A stretch of 62,964 bases of DNA, from positions 1 to 62,964 of the forward strand of contig CACEBI010000007.1 in NCBI GenBank assembly GCA_902557705.1, written 5' to 3'. Position 1 is the first letter of the stretch, and each line of letters starts with the position of its first letter. Made by a program: the position numbers and the translations under genes. Below the pieces are notes generated by a model. That model was not told where the DNA came from and made no database searches. It saw only the letters and a list, made by a program, of their open reading frames with translations. Source of the DNA: an uncultured SAR86 cluster bacterium (lineage in GTDB: Bacteria > Pseudomonadota > Gammaproteobacteria > Magnimaribacterales > D2472). This document shows, in pieces, positions 43,352 to 51,990 of this stretch.

Positions 43352-44589
43352 TCTAGATCTTTTATTTCAACAAAGGCCTCAGCTCTCATGGAGCGTAATG
43401 TATTTTCAAGCTCTTCATCATATTTTCTTCCGTAGAGGATTTGATAAGCTCTATCTTCAATAAGGTCTCTTGTCATGTCATAACTTCTTGTATCCAAAAC
43501 CTCTAGGAAATGAAAACCAAATTGAGTTTGAAATACGGGTGATATTTCTCCAGCATCTATTTCAATCATAACTTTTTCAAACTCTGCCGCTAATACACCT
43601 TTACCCAGCCAGCCCAATTCACCACCAAGGCTTGCTGAGCCTGGGTCTTCAGAATATTCTTTAGCTAAGTCTGAAAATTCTTCCCCATCAAGAATTCTTG
43701 ACCTGATTTCATTAATTTCTATCTCAGTAGCTTCTTCGTCTCTTATCGTTGAGGGTATAAGCAAGATGTGCCTTGATGACCACTGATCTTCATACTGAAC
43801 AAAGGGACCTTTCTTATCAACCAACATTAAAACATGGTATCCAGCTCCACTCTCCAAAGGCTCAGAAATAAACCCTATTTCTTTTTTATTTACAGCATTA
43901 GAAAATAATTCAGGCATTTCTATTGCTCTCCTCCATGGCATTAATCCGCCATTATTTGCATTACTGCTAATAGATATTTCTTTAGCTATATTCGAAAAAT
44001 CCTCTCCACTATTAATTCTTTCAATTGCATTAATTGCTTGATCAAGACTCTTGACCAATATTTGTTGAACTAGAAGCTCTGGTTCAAGAGACGCTAAAGA
44101 CTCATCTGTTGCTAGAAAAGCTTGGAATTCTTTCTCAGTTATACTTATCTCAGAACCCACTCTACCTCTTTGAATTCTTTGGATAATCATTTGTTTTTTT
44201 ACATTTTCACGCAAGTCTTCATAGGACTCACCACCTTGCTCAACATAATCTATGAACTGCTGAAGCTCCATTTGATTATTTGCAGCTATCCTTATTATTG
44301 AGTCATTTAGTTCAGTATCGCTTATTCTTACGCCAGCTCTATTAGCTAGCTGCAACTGAAGTTCTTCAATTATAAGTGACTCAATAACTTGCTCCTTAAG
44401 GTTATCCATTGGCGGTTTTGGAATGTTTTGTTCGTCATATCTCAGAATCATGTTTTCTAGACCAGAATTAATCTGCGATTCCATAATGACCCCATCATCC
44501 ACTATTACTGCTACTCTATCCAAAATCTCAATTGCAGCGAAAAGGCCAGACGATAAAAAAAGTGATGTGATAAAGGTAATATGTTTCAT
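43348..44589 (-). CDS. surA: Periplasmic peptidyl-prolyl isomerase/chaperone SurA, 413 aa
   Basis: A signal peptide (MKHITFITSLFLSSGLFA) precedes the SurA N-terminal chaperone domain (about 20-165, starting RVAVIVDDGVI) and two parvulin domains (about 170-270 and 280-385). The second carries the typical GGELGWLGKGVLAAEFEKV. SurA escorts outer-membrane proteins, notably LptD encoded just upstream, to the BAM complex. Confidence 0.95.
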   Translation of the reverse strand: MKHITFITSLFLSSGLFAAIEILDRVAVIVDDGVIMESQINSGLENMILRYDEQNIPKPPMDNLKEQVIESLIIEELQLQLANRAGVRISDTELNDSIIRIAANNQMELQQFIDYVEQGGESYEDLRENVKKQMIIQRIQRGRVGSEISITEKEFQAFLATDESLASLEPELLVQQILVKSLDQAINAIERINSGEDFSNIAKEISISSNANNGGLMPWRRAIEMPELFSNAVNKKEIGFISEPLESGAGYHVLMLVDKKGPFVQYEDQWSSRHILLIPSTIRDEEATEIEINEIRSRILDGEEFSDLAKEYSEDPGSASLGGELGWLGKGVLAAEFEKVMIEIDAGEISPVFQTQFGFHFLEVLDTRSYDMTRDLIEDRAYQILYGRKYDEELENTLRSMRAEAFVEIKDLD

Positions 44590-44599
44590 ATTTATTGTA

Positions 44600-46969
44600 C
44601 TAATAATTAAATAGAGAATTTTTAAATAACTTATTCATTTTATCAAAAGAAGAATTCAAACCTTTTAACTCAAACTCAAAATTAATTCTGCTTTTGCTTT
44701 CAATATTTATAACATTATCCCATGCATCGGCTAGAGTGGGGTACAAAATTTCTTCTTTTACAAGGAATCTGGAAAAATTTCTATCAGATCCGGTGATTCT
44801 TAATGCTAAGCAACAATTTTCATATTCTATGCCTACAAGACTTTCTATGTTTTGACTTGTATTGTTATCTCTTTTTAATTTTGCAATAAATTTGAAATTT
44901 GGATTTAAATCAATATCTGCAAAGAATTCTGAATAATCCATCTCAATATTAAAATCACCCGCCATTCTTCTGAATCTGTGAGCATAACCTATATTGCCAG
45001 ATTTAAGTTTATGTTTAAGAGTGATTCCGCCTAGAGGCATTTTCTTTTGATCTTTGAGGTAGCCACCATAACCCATAATCATTGTATTCATGCTGGGCAT
45101 CCATGATGCCATAATTACCGCAGGTCCCTCATCCAAATTCATTCTCATCATAGAGCTCATTGAGTTCATAGAATCCATTTGGCTCATTGAGTTTATTGAC
45201 GGACTCATCCATACCTTTCTGTCTTTAAGATAATATTTCTTAGAAATACTTAAAGATGCTTTCTCCATTTCCATTTTCATTTGGGAGTAATTAATACTTA
45301 GCGTGTAAAAGCTTTGATCACCAATTCTATCCATCCCTGAAAACCTATCATTGATAAATAACTCGTTATTTGGAGATATCTCATTGCTATCAAAGATAGG
45401 GTTGTTCTTTTGATTTCTGTAGGCTGTATAACCATAAATAAATCTTGGCTTTAAAATATTAATCGTAGAACCATTTTTATTTACATAAATAGAGCTAATA
45501 TCTATAAGTGCATTTGGTACATTGATGCTTTGAGTCTTTTTTGATGAATGAGTAAGATCGTAGTCAATACTTTTTAGACCAACTCTTGATAAGACATTAA
45601 AACCATTTACATTGAAAGTTTTAGATATACTAAAATCTGAAAATATTCTTTGTCCCTCGTCAGGATTTTCAATTAATCTTAAGTAATTATTATCCATTGC
45701 TTGATAGCCAAAATACCCATGAATGGTATTAGCCTTAAATGTTGATATGTCGAGATCTTCAGAAAAGATAAATCCATTTATATTTTTTCTGTATTTTAAA
45801 TTTAGGGCAGGAGATTTTTTATATCCATTTGTAAGAATGGGATTGAGTGACTGGTAGGTTTGATGCTCTATATTTAGCTTTGTATTTTTAAATCTTGTCT
45901 GAATGGAGACATTTTGATTCAAATTTTGGATCCTTCTGTAGCCTATTGATGTTATATCTCCAGGTATATCCCTCAAAACCAAATCATCTGAAGATTTTGA
46001 CCAATCAATATTTATAGTTGAATGATTTAAATTTAGTACATCATTAAATTTATATATCCACCTAGAAGAATCAGAATTCGATGTTTCTTTTTTAAACTCA
46101 TCATCTTTATTAAAATATATGATATCTAGATTTCTATAGTTGTTTTTTTCCCCATGAAGCGCTCTGTAATTAATTTCAAGACCCGAACCTCTTTTGGCTA
46201 TATGTCTTGGGGCAAATGTAATATCCGACTTATTAGTAATAACTTTGTAATAAGGAAGCATTAAATCAATGCCATCTGATGAATAAGATATTGATGGCTC
46301 CAAAAAGCCACTCATTCTCTCATCTGAGGTAGCAAATGGAATGTAGGGGAATGCAAAAATTGTTGAACCAGCTGCTTTGATTTTAATATTTTTTGCTAAA
46401 CCTCTATTTGTCTGTGAATCTAGAACTATTTCATCAGCTATAAGCAACCAGCCTTTGTCTGGATTTGAACAAGATGACATGGAAGCTCCAAATAAATTTA
46501 TTGTGTCATCAAGATTGCCGCCTAGCTTATCAAAATTAAAAACTAGATTTCTTTCTTTTGAAAATGCTATGCCTTTATTAAGAGCAATTGAATTGTTATC
46601 TTTATTTAGATAACCATCCTCAGACTTAAAATAAAAATTTGTAAGGAAAATTTCTCCCGAATCTGAAAATTTTACCTTTCCATTATCTCTATCTAGTTCC
46701 GCATTTTGTGCTTTTAAGAGCCCTTCAGGAAAATCTAGCGAAACATTCCCATACAAAACCAATCTTTTATCATCAGTAATTTGAAATTTATCAGAATTTA
46801 TTTCTAAATCTTCATTTTTTTTAACTTTTCCAATGTTTGGGACGTACGAAATACATGAAAGAGTATTTTTTTTAGATTGAACAAGAACGTCATCCACCAG
46901 AAACTCTCCATTTGAATGGATTGAACAAATTGCACCTATACAAATAGGCAGGAGATGTAATCTCTTCAT
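44600..46969 (-). CDS. lptD: LPS-assembly outer-membrane protein LptD, 789 aa
   Basis: A signal peptide precedes an LptA-like jelly-roll domain (about 40-165, IFLTNFYFKSEDG) and the large barrel. SGFLEPSISYSS and the late FSGMDRIGD motif are diagnostic. Cys near residue 38, Cys near 170 (SSCSNP) and the vicinal Cys719-Cys720 (ENCCLALRI) correspond to the essential inter-domain disulfides. Residues 588-632 are strikingly Met-rich (13 Met in 45 residues), unlike known LptD proteins. With SurA downstream it forms the usual cell-envelope cluster. Confidence 0.94.
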   Translation of the reverse strand: MKRLHLLPICIGAICSIHSNGEFLVDDVLVQSKKNTLSCISYVPNIGKVKKNEDLEINSDKFQITDDKRLVLYGNVSLDFPEGLLKAQNAELDRDNGKVKFSDSGEIFLTNFYFKSEDGYLNKDNNSIALNKGIAFSKERNLVFNFDKLGGNLDDTINLFGASMSSCSNPDKGWLLIADEIVLDSQTNRGLAKNIKIKAAGSTIFAFPYIPFATSDERMSGFLEPSISYSSDGIDLMLPYYKVITNKSDITFAPRHIAKRGSGLEINYRALHGEKNNYRNLDIIYFNKDDEFKKETSNSDSSRWIYKFNDVLNLNHSTINIDWSKSSDDLVLRDIPGDITSIGYRRIQNLNQNVSIQTRFKNTKLNIEHQTYQSLNPILTNGYKKSPALNLKYRKNINGFIFSEDLDISTFKANTIHGYFGYQAMDNNYLRLIENPDEGQRIFSDFSISKTFNVNGFNVLSRVGLKSIDYDLTHSSKKTQSINVPNALIDISSIYVNKNGSTINILKPRFIYGYTAYRNQKNNPIFDSNEISPNNELFINDRFSGMDRIGDQSFYTLSINYSQMKMEMEKASLSISKKYYLKDRKVWMSPSINSMSQMDSMNSMSSMMRMNLDEGPAVIMASWMPSMNTMIMGYGGYLKDQKKMPLGGITLKHKLKSGNIGYAHRFRRMAGDFNIEMDYSEFFADIDLNPNFKFIAKLKRDNNTSQNIESLVGIEYENCCLALRITGSDRNFSRFLVKEEILYPTLADAWDNVINIESKSRINFEFELKGLNSSFDKMNKLFKNSLFNY

Positions 46970-47018
46970 GTATATATTCTATACCTCATAGCTTTGAAAG
47001 AGTATTTAAAGAAAAGTT

Positions 47019-47624
47019 CTATTCTTTTATTGAATTTATATATTCTTCAAGTTGACACATATGATCTTTTCCAAAAAAGATTTGATCATCGATTAAAAAT
47101 GTTGGAATACCGAAGGCACCTTTTTCTACTGCCCAGGAGGTATTAGCAATTAGTTGATCTTTGCATTCCTGAGTTTCAATAATCTCAAAAATTTTTTTAT
47201 GATCGATTCCATCTTTTTTCAGCGCCTGCTCAAGAACATCCTTTTCTTGGATATTTAAATCTTTTTCCCACATTCCAGACATAGTACATTCAACATATTC
47301 TTTTAAGATATCAAGCTGTTTAGCAGCAATCGCTCCCCTTTGAATAAGTAAAGAATTTTGAGGAAAATTAGAATTATTTTTAAATCGATCAATTTTATGT
47401 TTCTTTATCCATCTATTCATTTCTACAAAAAAATAATCAGCTTTGTTCTTCACATCAGCGTTTGCTATCAGGGGTGGAGTATTATTAGTAAGTTTAAATA
47501 TTCCACCAGCAAGACAAGGGACATAATTAAATGATGTATTTGTTCTTTTCTCGAATTCAGGTATAACCTTATGTGCAAGGTAGCCATTAGGTGTGGCGAC
47601 ATCATATATAAAGTCAACTATCAT
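47019..47624 (-). CDS. DsbA-family 2-hydroxychromene-2-carboxylate isomerase-like protein, 201 aa
   Basis: Thioredoxin-fold protein of the HCCA-isomerase/kappa-GST branch: DFIYDVATPNGYLAHKVIPE at the N-terminus, a helical insert, and the cis-Pro end AFGIPTFLIDDQIFFGKD with the family signature. There is no CxxC, so it is not a disulfide oxidase. HCCA isomerases work on aromatic catabolites with glutathione; relatives in marine bacteria are often unassigned. It is divergent from the SDR gene at 47666. Confidence 0.85.
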   Translation of the reverse strand: MIVDFIYDVATPNGYLAHKVIPEFEKRTNTSFNYVPCLAGGIFKLTNNTPPLIANADVKNKADYFFVEMNRWIKKHKIDRFKNNSNFPQNSLLIQRGAIAAKQLDILKEYVECTMSGMWEKDLNIQEKDVLEQALKKDGIDHKKIFEIIETQECKDQLIANTSWAVEKGAFGIPTFLIDDQIFFGKDHMCQLEEYINSIKE

Positions 47625-47665
47625 TTAGGTTACAATTTTTAAAGTAAGAACAATTAAACAATGTT

Positions 47666-48406
47666 ATGAAAGATTTTTCAAAATATTCTGCAATTATTAT
47701 AGGTGCCGGAGATGCAACAGGATCAGCGCTTTGCAAGAAATTCGCTCTTAATGGTTACAAAGTTTGCGCTGTAAGAAGACCAGACAATTTAGATAAATTC
47801 AAACAACTTGAAAATGACATTAAGGAAATAGATGGATGGATCAAATGTTTTGGAGTTGATGCAAGAGAAGAAGAATCCATTCAAGATTTATTTAAGCAAG
47901 TAGAAGAAGAAGTTGCTCCTATTGATGTGGTAATTTTTAACCCAGGTGCAAATGTTTTTTTTCCAATAGAAGAGACGACTTCAAGAGTTTTTAGAAAAGT
48001 ATGGGAGATGGCAGCTTTTGGAGGTTTTCTCACCGGCAGAGAGGCAGCAAAGTATATGAAAAAGAGAAATAGAGGGAGTATATTTTTTACTGGTGCCACA
48101 GCTTCTATGAGAGGGAGTTCTGGTTTTTCTGCTTTTTCAAGTGCTAAATTCGCTCTTAGAGCATTAGCTCAAAGTATGGCAAGAGAATTAGGGCCTCAGG
48201 GAATTCATGTCGCACATTTTGTAATTGATGGCGCAATAGATACTGCTTTTATTAAAGAAACTTTTCCTGATATATATGCTCTCAAGGAAAAAGACGGTAT
48301 CCTTCAACCAGAGGCTATTGCTGATGCTTATTGGTTTGTTCATACTCAACACAGAAGTGCATGGACCCATGAATTAGATTTAAGGCCATATATGGAAAAG
48401 TTTTAA
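47666..48406 (+). CDS. SDR-family protein with Tyr-to-Phe change at the catalytic site, 246 aa
   Basis: Rossmann SDR (AIIIGAGDATGSAL, an atypical glycine motif; NPGAN where NNAG is usual). At the catalytic position the sequence is FSSAK, so Phe157 replaces the usual Tyr of YxxxK while Lys161 is kept. The rest (KFALRALAQSMARELGPQGIHV) is well conserved, so the protein is not degenerate. It may bind a cofactor or ligand without classical dehydrogenase chemistry, or use another residue. It is 17 bp before a second SDR gene, likely in one transcript. Confidence 0.8.
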   Translation: MKDFSKYSAIIIGAGDATGSALCKKFALNGYKVCAVRRPDNLDKFKQLENDIKEIDGWIKCFGVDAREEESIQDLFKQVEEEVAPIDVVIFNPGANVFFPIEETTSRVFRKVWEMAAFGGFLTGREAAKYMKKRNRGSIFFTGATASMRGSSGFSAFSSAKFALRALAQSMARELGPQGIHVAHFVIDGAIDTAFIKETFPDIYALKEKDGILQPEAIADAYWFVHTQHRSAWTHELDLRPYMEKF

Positions 48407-48423
48407 TAATTAAGGAAGAAGTT

Positions 48424-49281
48424 ATGAGTTTAAAAGACAAAGTTATATTTATATCTGGCGGCAGCAGAGGCATTGGCTTGGCTATGGCAAAAAAAGCAGC
48501 TCATGATGGTGCTAAAATTGTGATAGCAGCAAAAACTGCTGATCCGCATCCAAAATTACCTGGGACTATCTACACGGCTGCAGATGAAATTGTTGAGGCG
48601 GGTGGAGATGCCCTGCCTATTATTTGTGATATTAGAAGCGAAGATAATGTTCGAGATGCTATTAATAAATCGGTTGATCATTTTGGTGGCATAGATATTT
48701 GTATTAACAATGCTTCTGCAATTCAGTTAACAAATGTCAAAGATACTGAAATGAAACGATATGATCTCATGCATCAAATTAATGGAAGAGGTACCTACAT
48801 GGTAAGTAAATATTGTTTACCGCATTTAGAAAAGGCATCAAATCCTCATATTCTAAATCTATCTCCGCCTTTAGATATGCACCCAAAATGGTTTGCTGGC
48901 ACCGTTGCATACTCAATGGCTAAATACACCATGAGCATGTGTGTTCTGGGTATGGCTCAAGAATTTGCTGATAGAGGTATAGCTGTGAATGCTCTTTGGC
49001 CTAGAACAGCAATAGCAACTGCTGCAGTTCAAAATCATCTTGGCGGTGATGAAATTATGAGACTATCTAGAAATGTAAATATTATGGCTGATGCTGCTTA
49101 TGAAATTTTAACTAAAGATTCTAAAACCTTTACTGGTAATTTTTGTATTGATGACTTAGTTCTTCATGAAGCTGGTGTAACAGATTTTTCACAATATGCT
49201 AATGTTCCGTATGGGGAGCTCATGCCTGACTTCTTCGTTCCTGATGATACTCCTGTACCTGATGAAGTTAAAAATAGTTAA
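48424..49281 (+). CDS. SDR oxidoreductase (HSDL2-like), 285 aa
   Basis: Classical SDR with cofactor motif ISGGSRGIGLA, NNASAI, and catalytic Tyr/Lys in AYSMAKYTM. The insertion KTADPHPKLPGTIYTAADEI after the second strand is the mark of HSDL2-like enzymes, which are linked to fatty-acid metabolism. Substrate unknown. Good AAGGAAG ribosome site. The next gene (amgK) begins at the very next base. Confidence 0.85.
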   Translation: MSLKDKVIFISGGSRGIGLAMAKKAAHDGAKIVIAAKTADPHPKLPGTIYTAADEIVEAGGDALPIICDIRSEDNVRDAINKSVDHFGGIDICINNASAIQLTNVKDTEMKRYDLMHQINGRGTYMVSKYCLPHLEKASNPHILNLSPPLDMHPKWFAGTVAYSMAKYTMSMCVLGMAQEFADRGIAVNALWPRTAIATAAVQNHLGGDEIMRLSRNVNIMADAAYEILTKDSKTFTGNFCIDDLVLHEAGVTDFSQYANVPYGELMPDFFVPDDTPVPDEVKNS

Positions 49282-50241
49282 TTGAATAAAGAAGAGGCAT
49301 TAGAACTAGCAAACAAAACTGGCTTTAATGCCATTGAAGTTGATGTCTTAAAACTTGAGGCAAGTGGAAGAGAGTACTATAGATTGCATTTTGATAAAGC
49401 AGAGTCTTTGGTTATGTGCTATCTAGATCCTAAAAAAGGCAATCATACTAAATTCCTTCATGTTTCAAATTTTTTTACAAGCTTAAATATTAATTCTCCT
49501 GAAATTATTTTAGCTGACCAAGCTACTGGGGTAATTGTTCAACAAGATCTGGGAGATAAATGTTTAATAGATATGGACCTCAATGAAAATCCTGAATTAC
49601 TTAAGCAGTCAGTTGAGATTCTATCTACAATACAAAGAGCTCATATTCCTCAAATAGATAAACTTGATGAAGAATCTTTAATGATGCAAATGGAAACAAT
49701 CCAATCAATTTTTTTAGAAAAATTTTTATCTTGTCAGAAATTAAAAGAGCTAGAAATTTTGCAGTCTAGAGCACTATCTAAGTTATCCGAACAACCATGG
49801 ATGAATTGCCATTTTGATTTTGAAAGAAGAAATCTAATGGTAGATTCTAATCATGAAATTACAGTAATAGATTTTCAGGACTTATGCATTGGCCCTGTTG
49901 GTATAGATTTAGCTGGAATAATTGTAGATCACTACATTTCTTATTCTGATGAATTGATTAATAATGCTCTTAAACATTATATTGAAAGTAGTCAGTTAGA
50001 TGTTTCTGTTAAAGATGTTTTTGAATGGTTAAGGTGGGGCGGTGTTCAGCGCAATATGAGAATTTTAGGTACCCTTAGCAACTTATACATTCAAGATAAT
50101 AGAGCTTTTAGATTAAAGGATTTACCTGGAATCCTTGAAAATTTGATTACTTTAATACCCAATGATGAATTTATGTCCTTAAAAGAGCATTTAAGTTCTG
50201 CTGTTATGCCAAAATTACATGAGGAGTTAGAGGCTTTATGA
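49282..50241 (+). CDS. amgK: N-acetylmuramate/N-acetylglucosamine anomeric kinase AmgK, 319 aa
   Basis: APH-fold sugar kinase with catalytic CHFDFERRNLMV and metal site VIDFQDLCIGPVGIDLAG. The closest family is AmgK, which phosphorylates MurNAc at C1 in peptidoglycan recycling; the gene for its partner MurU follows with an ATGA overlap. The amgK-murU pair near lptD is also found in Pseudomonas. The start is TTG at 49282 directly after the previous stop; no nearby ATG fits. Confidence 0.88.
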   Translation: MNKEEALELANKTGFNAIEVDVLKLEASGREYYRLHFDKAESLVMCYLDPKKGNHTKFLHVSNFFTSLNINSPEIILADQATGVIVQQDLGDKCLIDMDLNENPELLKQSVEILSTIQRAHIPQIDKLDEESLMMQMETIQSIFLEKFLSCQKLKELEILQSRALSKLSEQPWMNCHFDFERRNLMVDSNHEITVIDFQDLCIGPVGIDLAGIIVDHYISYSDELINNALKHYIESSQLDVSVKDVFEWLRWGGVQRNMRILGTLSNLYIQDNRAFRLKDLPGILENLITLIPNDEFMSLKEHLSSAVMPKLHEELEAL

Positions 50242-50909
50242 AAGCTATGATTCTCGCAGCTGGATATGGCAAAAGAATGATGCCACTTACAGAAAATTTA
50301 CCAAAGCCATTATTAAAAATTGGCAATGAGTCCCTCATCGAAAGAAATATCAATGCTTTATTAGCTGCGGGATTCAATGATATTATCATTAATGTCTCCT
50401 ATCTTGGAAGCATGATTAAAAAACATGTTTTAGAGATTTTCCCAAACGCTAATATTAGTTTTTCTGAAGAAGAAATTCCTCTTGGAACCGGAGGGGGAGT
50501 TCTTAATGCTATTGGGTTGCTTGGAAAAGATCCTTTTTTGCTTATTAATGCTGATATTTACCATCAAATCAATCTAAAGGATATGAAGCAGGATGTAGAT
50601 ATTGCTCATTTAGTTGGTGTAGAGAATCCCGATCACAATATTGATGGAGATTTTTCACTGAATGCTGATGAAGTATCCATTAGTAATAATTTAAATAAAT
50701 GCACATGGAGCGGTATATCGATTATCAACCCGATAATATTTGATGGATTAAAAATAGAAGATGCGCCATTTGATATATGGAGATCTATACTTATTGAGTA
50801 CGTTCAAAAAAATAAAGTCACCGGTGAATTTTCAGACTCTACTTGGATAGATGCTGGTACTATAGATCGCTTAGAGCTTGCTAATAAAACCTATAAAGAC
50901 GAAAATTAA
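50238..50909 (+). CDS. murU: N-acetylmuramate alpha-1-phosphate uridylyltransferase MurU, 223 aa
   Basis: Nucleotidyltransferase with AMILAAGYGKRMMPLTENLPK at the N-terminus (signature GxGxRxxPxT), Lys in KPLLKIGNESL, and LINADIYHQ with the metal-binding Asp. With AmgK it makes UDP-MurNAc from recycled MurNAc and bypasses de novo synthesis, which gives fosfomycin tolerance in Pseudomonas. Length is normal. Confidence 0.9.
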   Translation: MKAMILAAGYGKRMMPLTENLPKPLLKIGNESLIERNINALLAAGFNDIIINVSYLGSMIKKHVLEIFPNANISFSEEEIPLGTGGGVLNAIGLLGKDPFLLINADIYHQINLKDMKQDVDIAHLVGVENPDHNIDGDFSLNADEVSISNNLNKCTWSGISIINPIIFDGLKIEDAPFDIWRSILIEYVQKNKVTGEFSDSTWIDAGTIDRLELANKTYKDEN

Positions 50910-50912
50910 CCC

Positions 50913-51581
50913 ATGAGTGAAAGTAAATATATTATTGCACCATCAATTCTATCTGCTAATTTTGCAACGCTAGGCGAAGAAGTTGTAAATGTTCTTAATG
51001 CTGGGGCAGATTGGATACATTTTGATGTTATGGATAATCATTATGTGCCCAATTTAACTATTGGACCTATGGTATGTAAATCTTTGAGAGATTTTGGTGT
51101 AAAAGATTTTATTGACGTTCATTTAATGATTGATCCTGTTGATGAACTAGCACAAAGTTTTATAAAAGCTGGGGCAGATCTGATTAGTTTTCATCCCGAA
51201 GCTTCAAAGCATGTTCATAGATCAATTCATGCAATAAAAGATCAAGATTGCAAAGCAGGCTTAGTTTTTAATCCAGCATCTTCTTTAGATATATTAGAAA
51301 ACGTAATTGAAGACCTAGATCTAGTTCTAATAATGAGTGTTAATCCTGGATTTGGGGGCCAATCATTTATTCATAGCTCTTTAGATAAAATAGAAAAAGT
51401 TAGAAAAATGATAGATGAAACAGGTAAAGATATTCGCCTTGAGGTTGATGGCGGAATTAATAACGATACTATTAATCTTGCAGCAAAAGCTGGAGCTGAT
51501 ACATTTGTAGCTGGATCAGCCATCTTTAATACTGATAATTATGAGCAGACCATTAGCACGCTCCGCGCTCAAATTACTTAG
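50913..51581 (+). CDS. rpe: Ribulose-phosphate 3-epimerase, 222 aa
   Basis: TIM-barrel enzyme of the pentose phosphate pathway. [16 protein letters not shown], the metal/catalytic [13 protein letters not shown] and [17 protein letters not shown] and [10 protein letters not shown] are intact. Its last 41 bp overlap the start of the DUF192 gene in another frame, a long overlap even for this compact genome. trpE follows that gene, as rpe and trpE often cluster in gammaproteobacteria. Confidence 0.96.
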   Translation: MSESKYIIAPSILSANFATLGEEVVNVLNAGADWIHFDVMDNHYVPNLTIGPMVCKSLRDFGVKDFIDVHLMIDPVDELAQSFIKAGADLISFHPEASKHVHRSIHAIKDQDCKAGLVFNPASSLDILENVIEDLDLVLIMSVNPGFGGQSFIHSSLDKIEKVRKMIDETGKDIRLEVDGGINNDTINLAAKAGADTFVAGSAIFNTDNYEQTISTLRAQIT

Positions 51582-51990
51582 TTTTTCTCTTTTAATTTCT
51601 CTAAATATTTCTGCTGAAAGTAAAGGCTTTATCTTCTTAGAAAAATATTTATCCCAAATAGAAGTCGTTTCTAGTCTTGAAGATCGAAAAACTGGCTTAA
51701 TGTATAGAAAGAGCTTGCCTGATGATAGCGGTATGATATTTGTTTGGGATAGAAAAAAAATTCAATGCATGTGGATGAAAAATACTTCAATACCATTAAG
51801 TGTTGCTTATATTGAAGATACAGGTGAAATAATAGGTATTTATGATATGGTGCCCTTATCAAGGAAGTCAGTATGCTCTAAAAAGCCTGTTTTATATGCA
51901 TTAGAAGTAAACAAAGGCTGGTTTAAAAAAAATGGATTTCATGTTGGCGACTTTATTAACATAAGCGCAGTTATACAAAATGCTAAGTAA
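51541..51990 (+). CDS. DUF192 secreted protein, 149 aa
   Basis: A signal peptide ([19 protein letters not shown]) leads to a DUF192 domain: [39 protein letters not shown] and [19 protein letters not shown]. The domain is widespread and of unknown function. The ATG at 51541 lies inside rpe (41-bp overlap) and is supported by the complete signal peptide it provides. The gene overlaps trpE by 11 bp. Confidence 0.85.
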   Translation: MSRPLARSALKLLSFSLLISLNISAESKGFIFLEKYLSQIEVVSSLEDRKTGLMYRKSLPDDSGMIFVWDRKKIQCMWMKNTSIPLSVAYIEDTGEIIGIYDMVPLSRKSVCSKKPVLYALEVNKGWFKKNGFHVGDFINISAVIQNAK

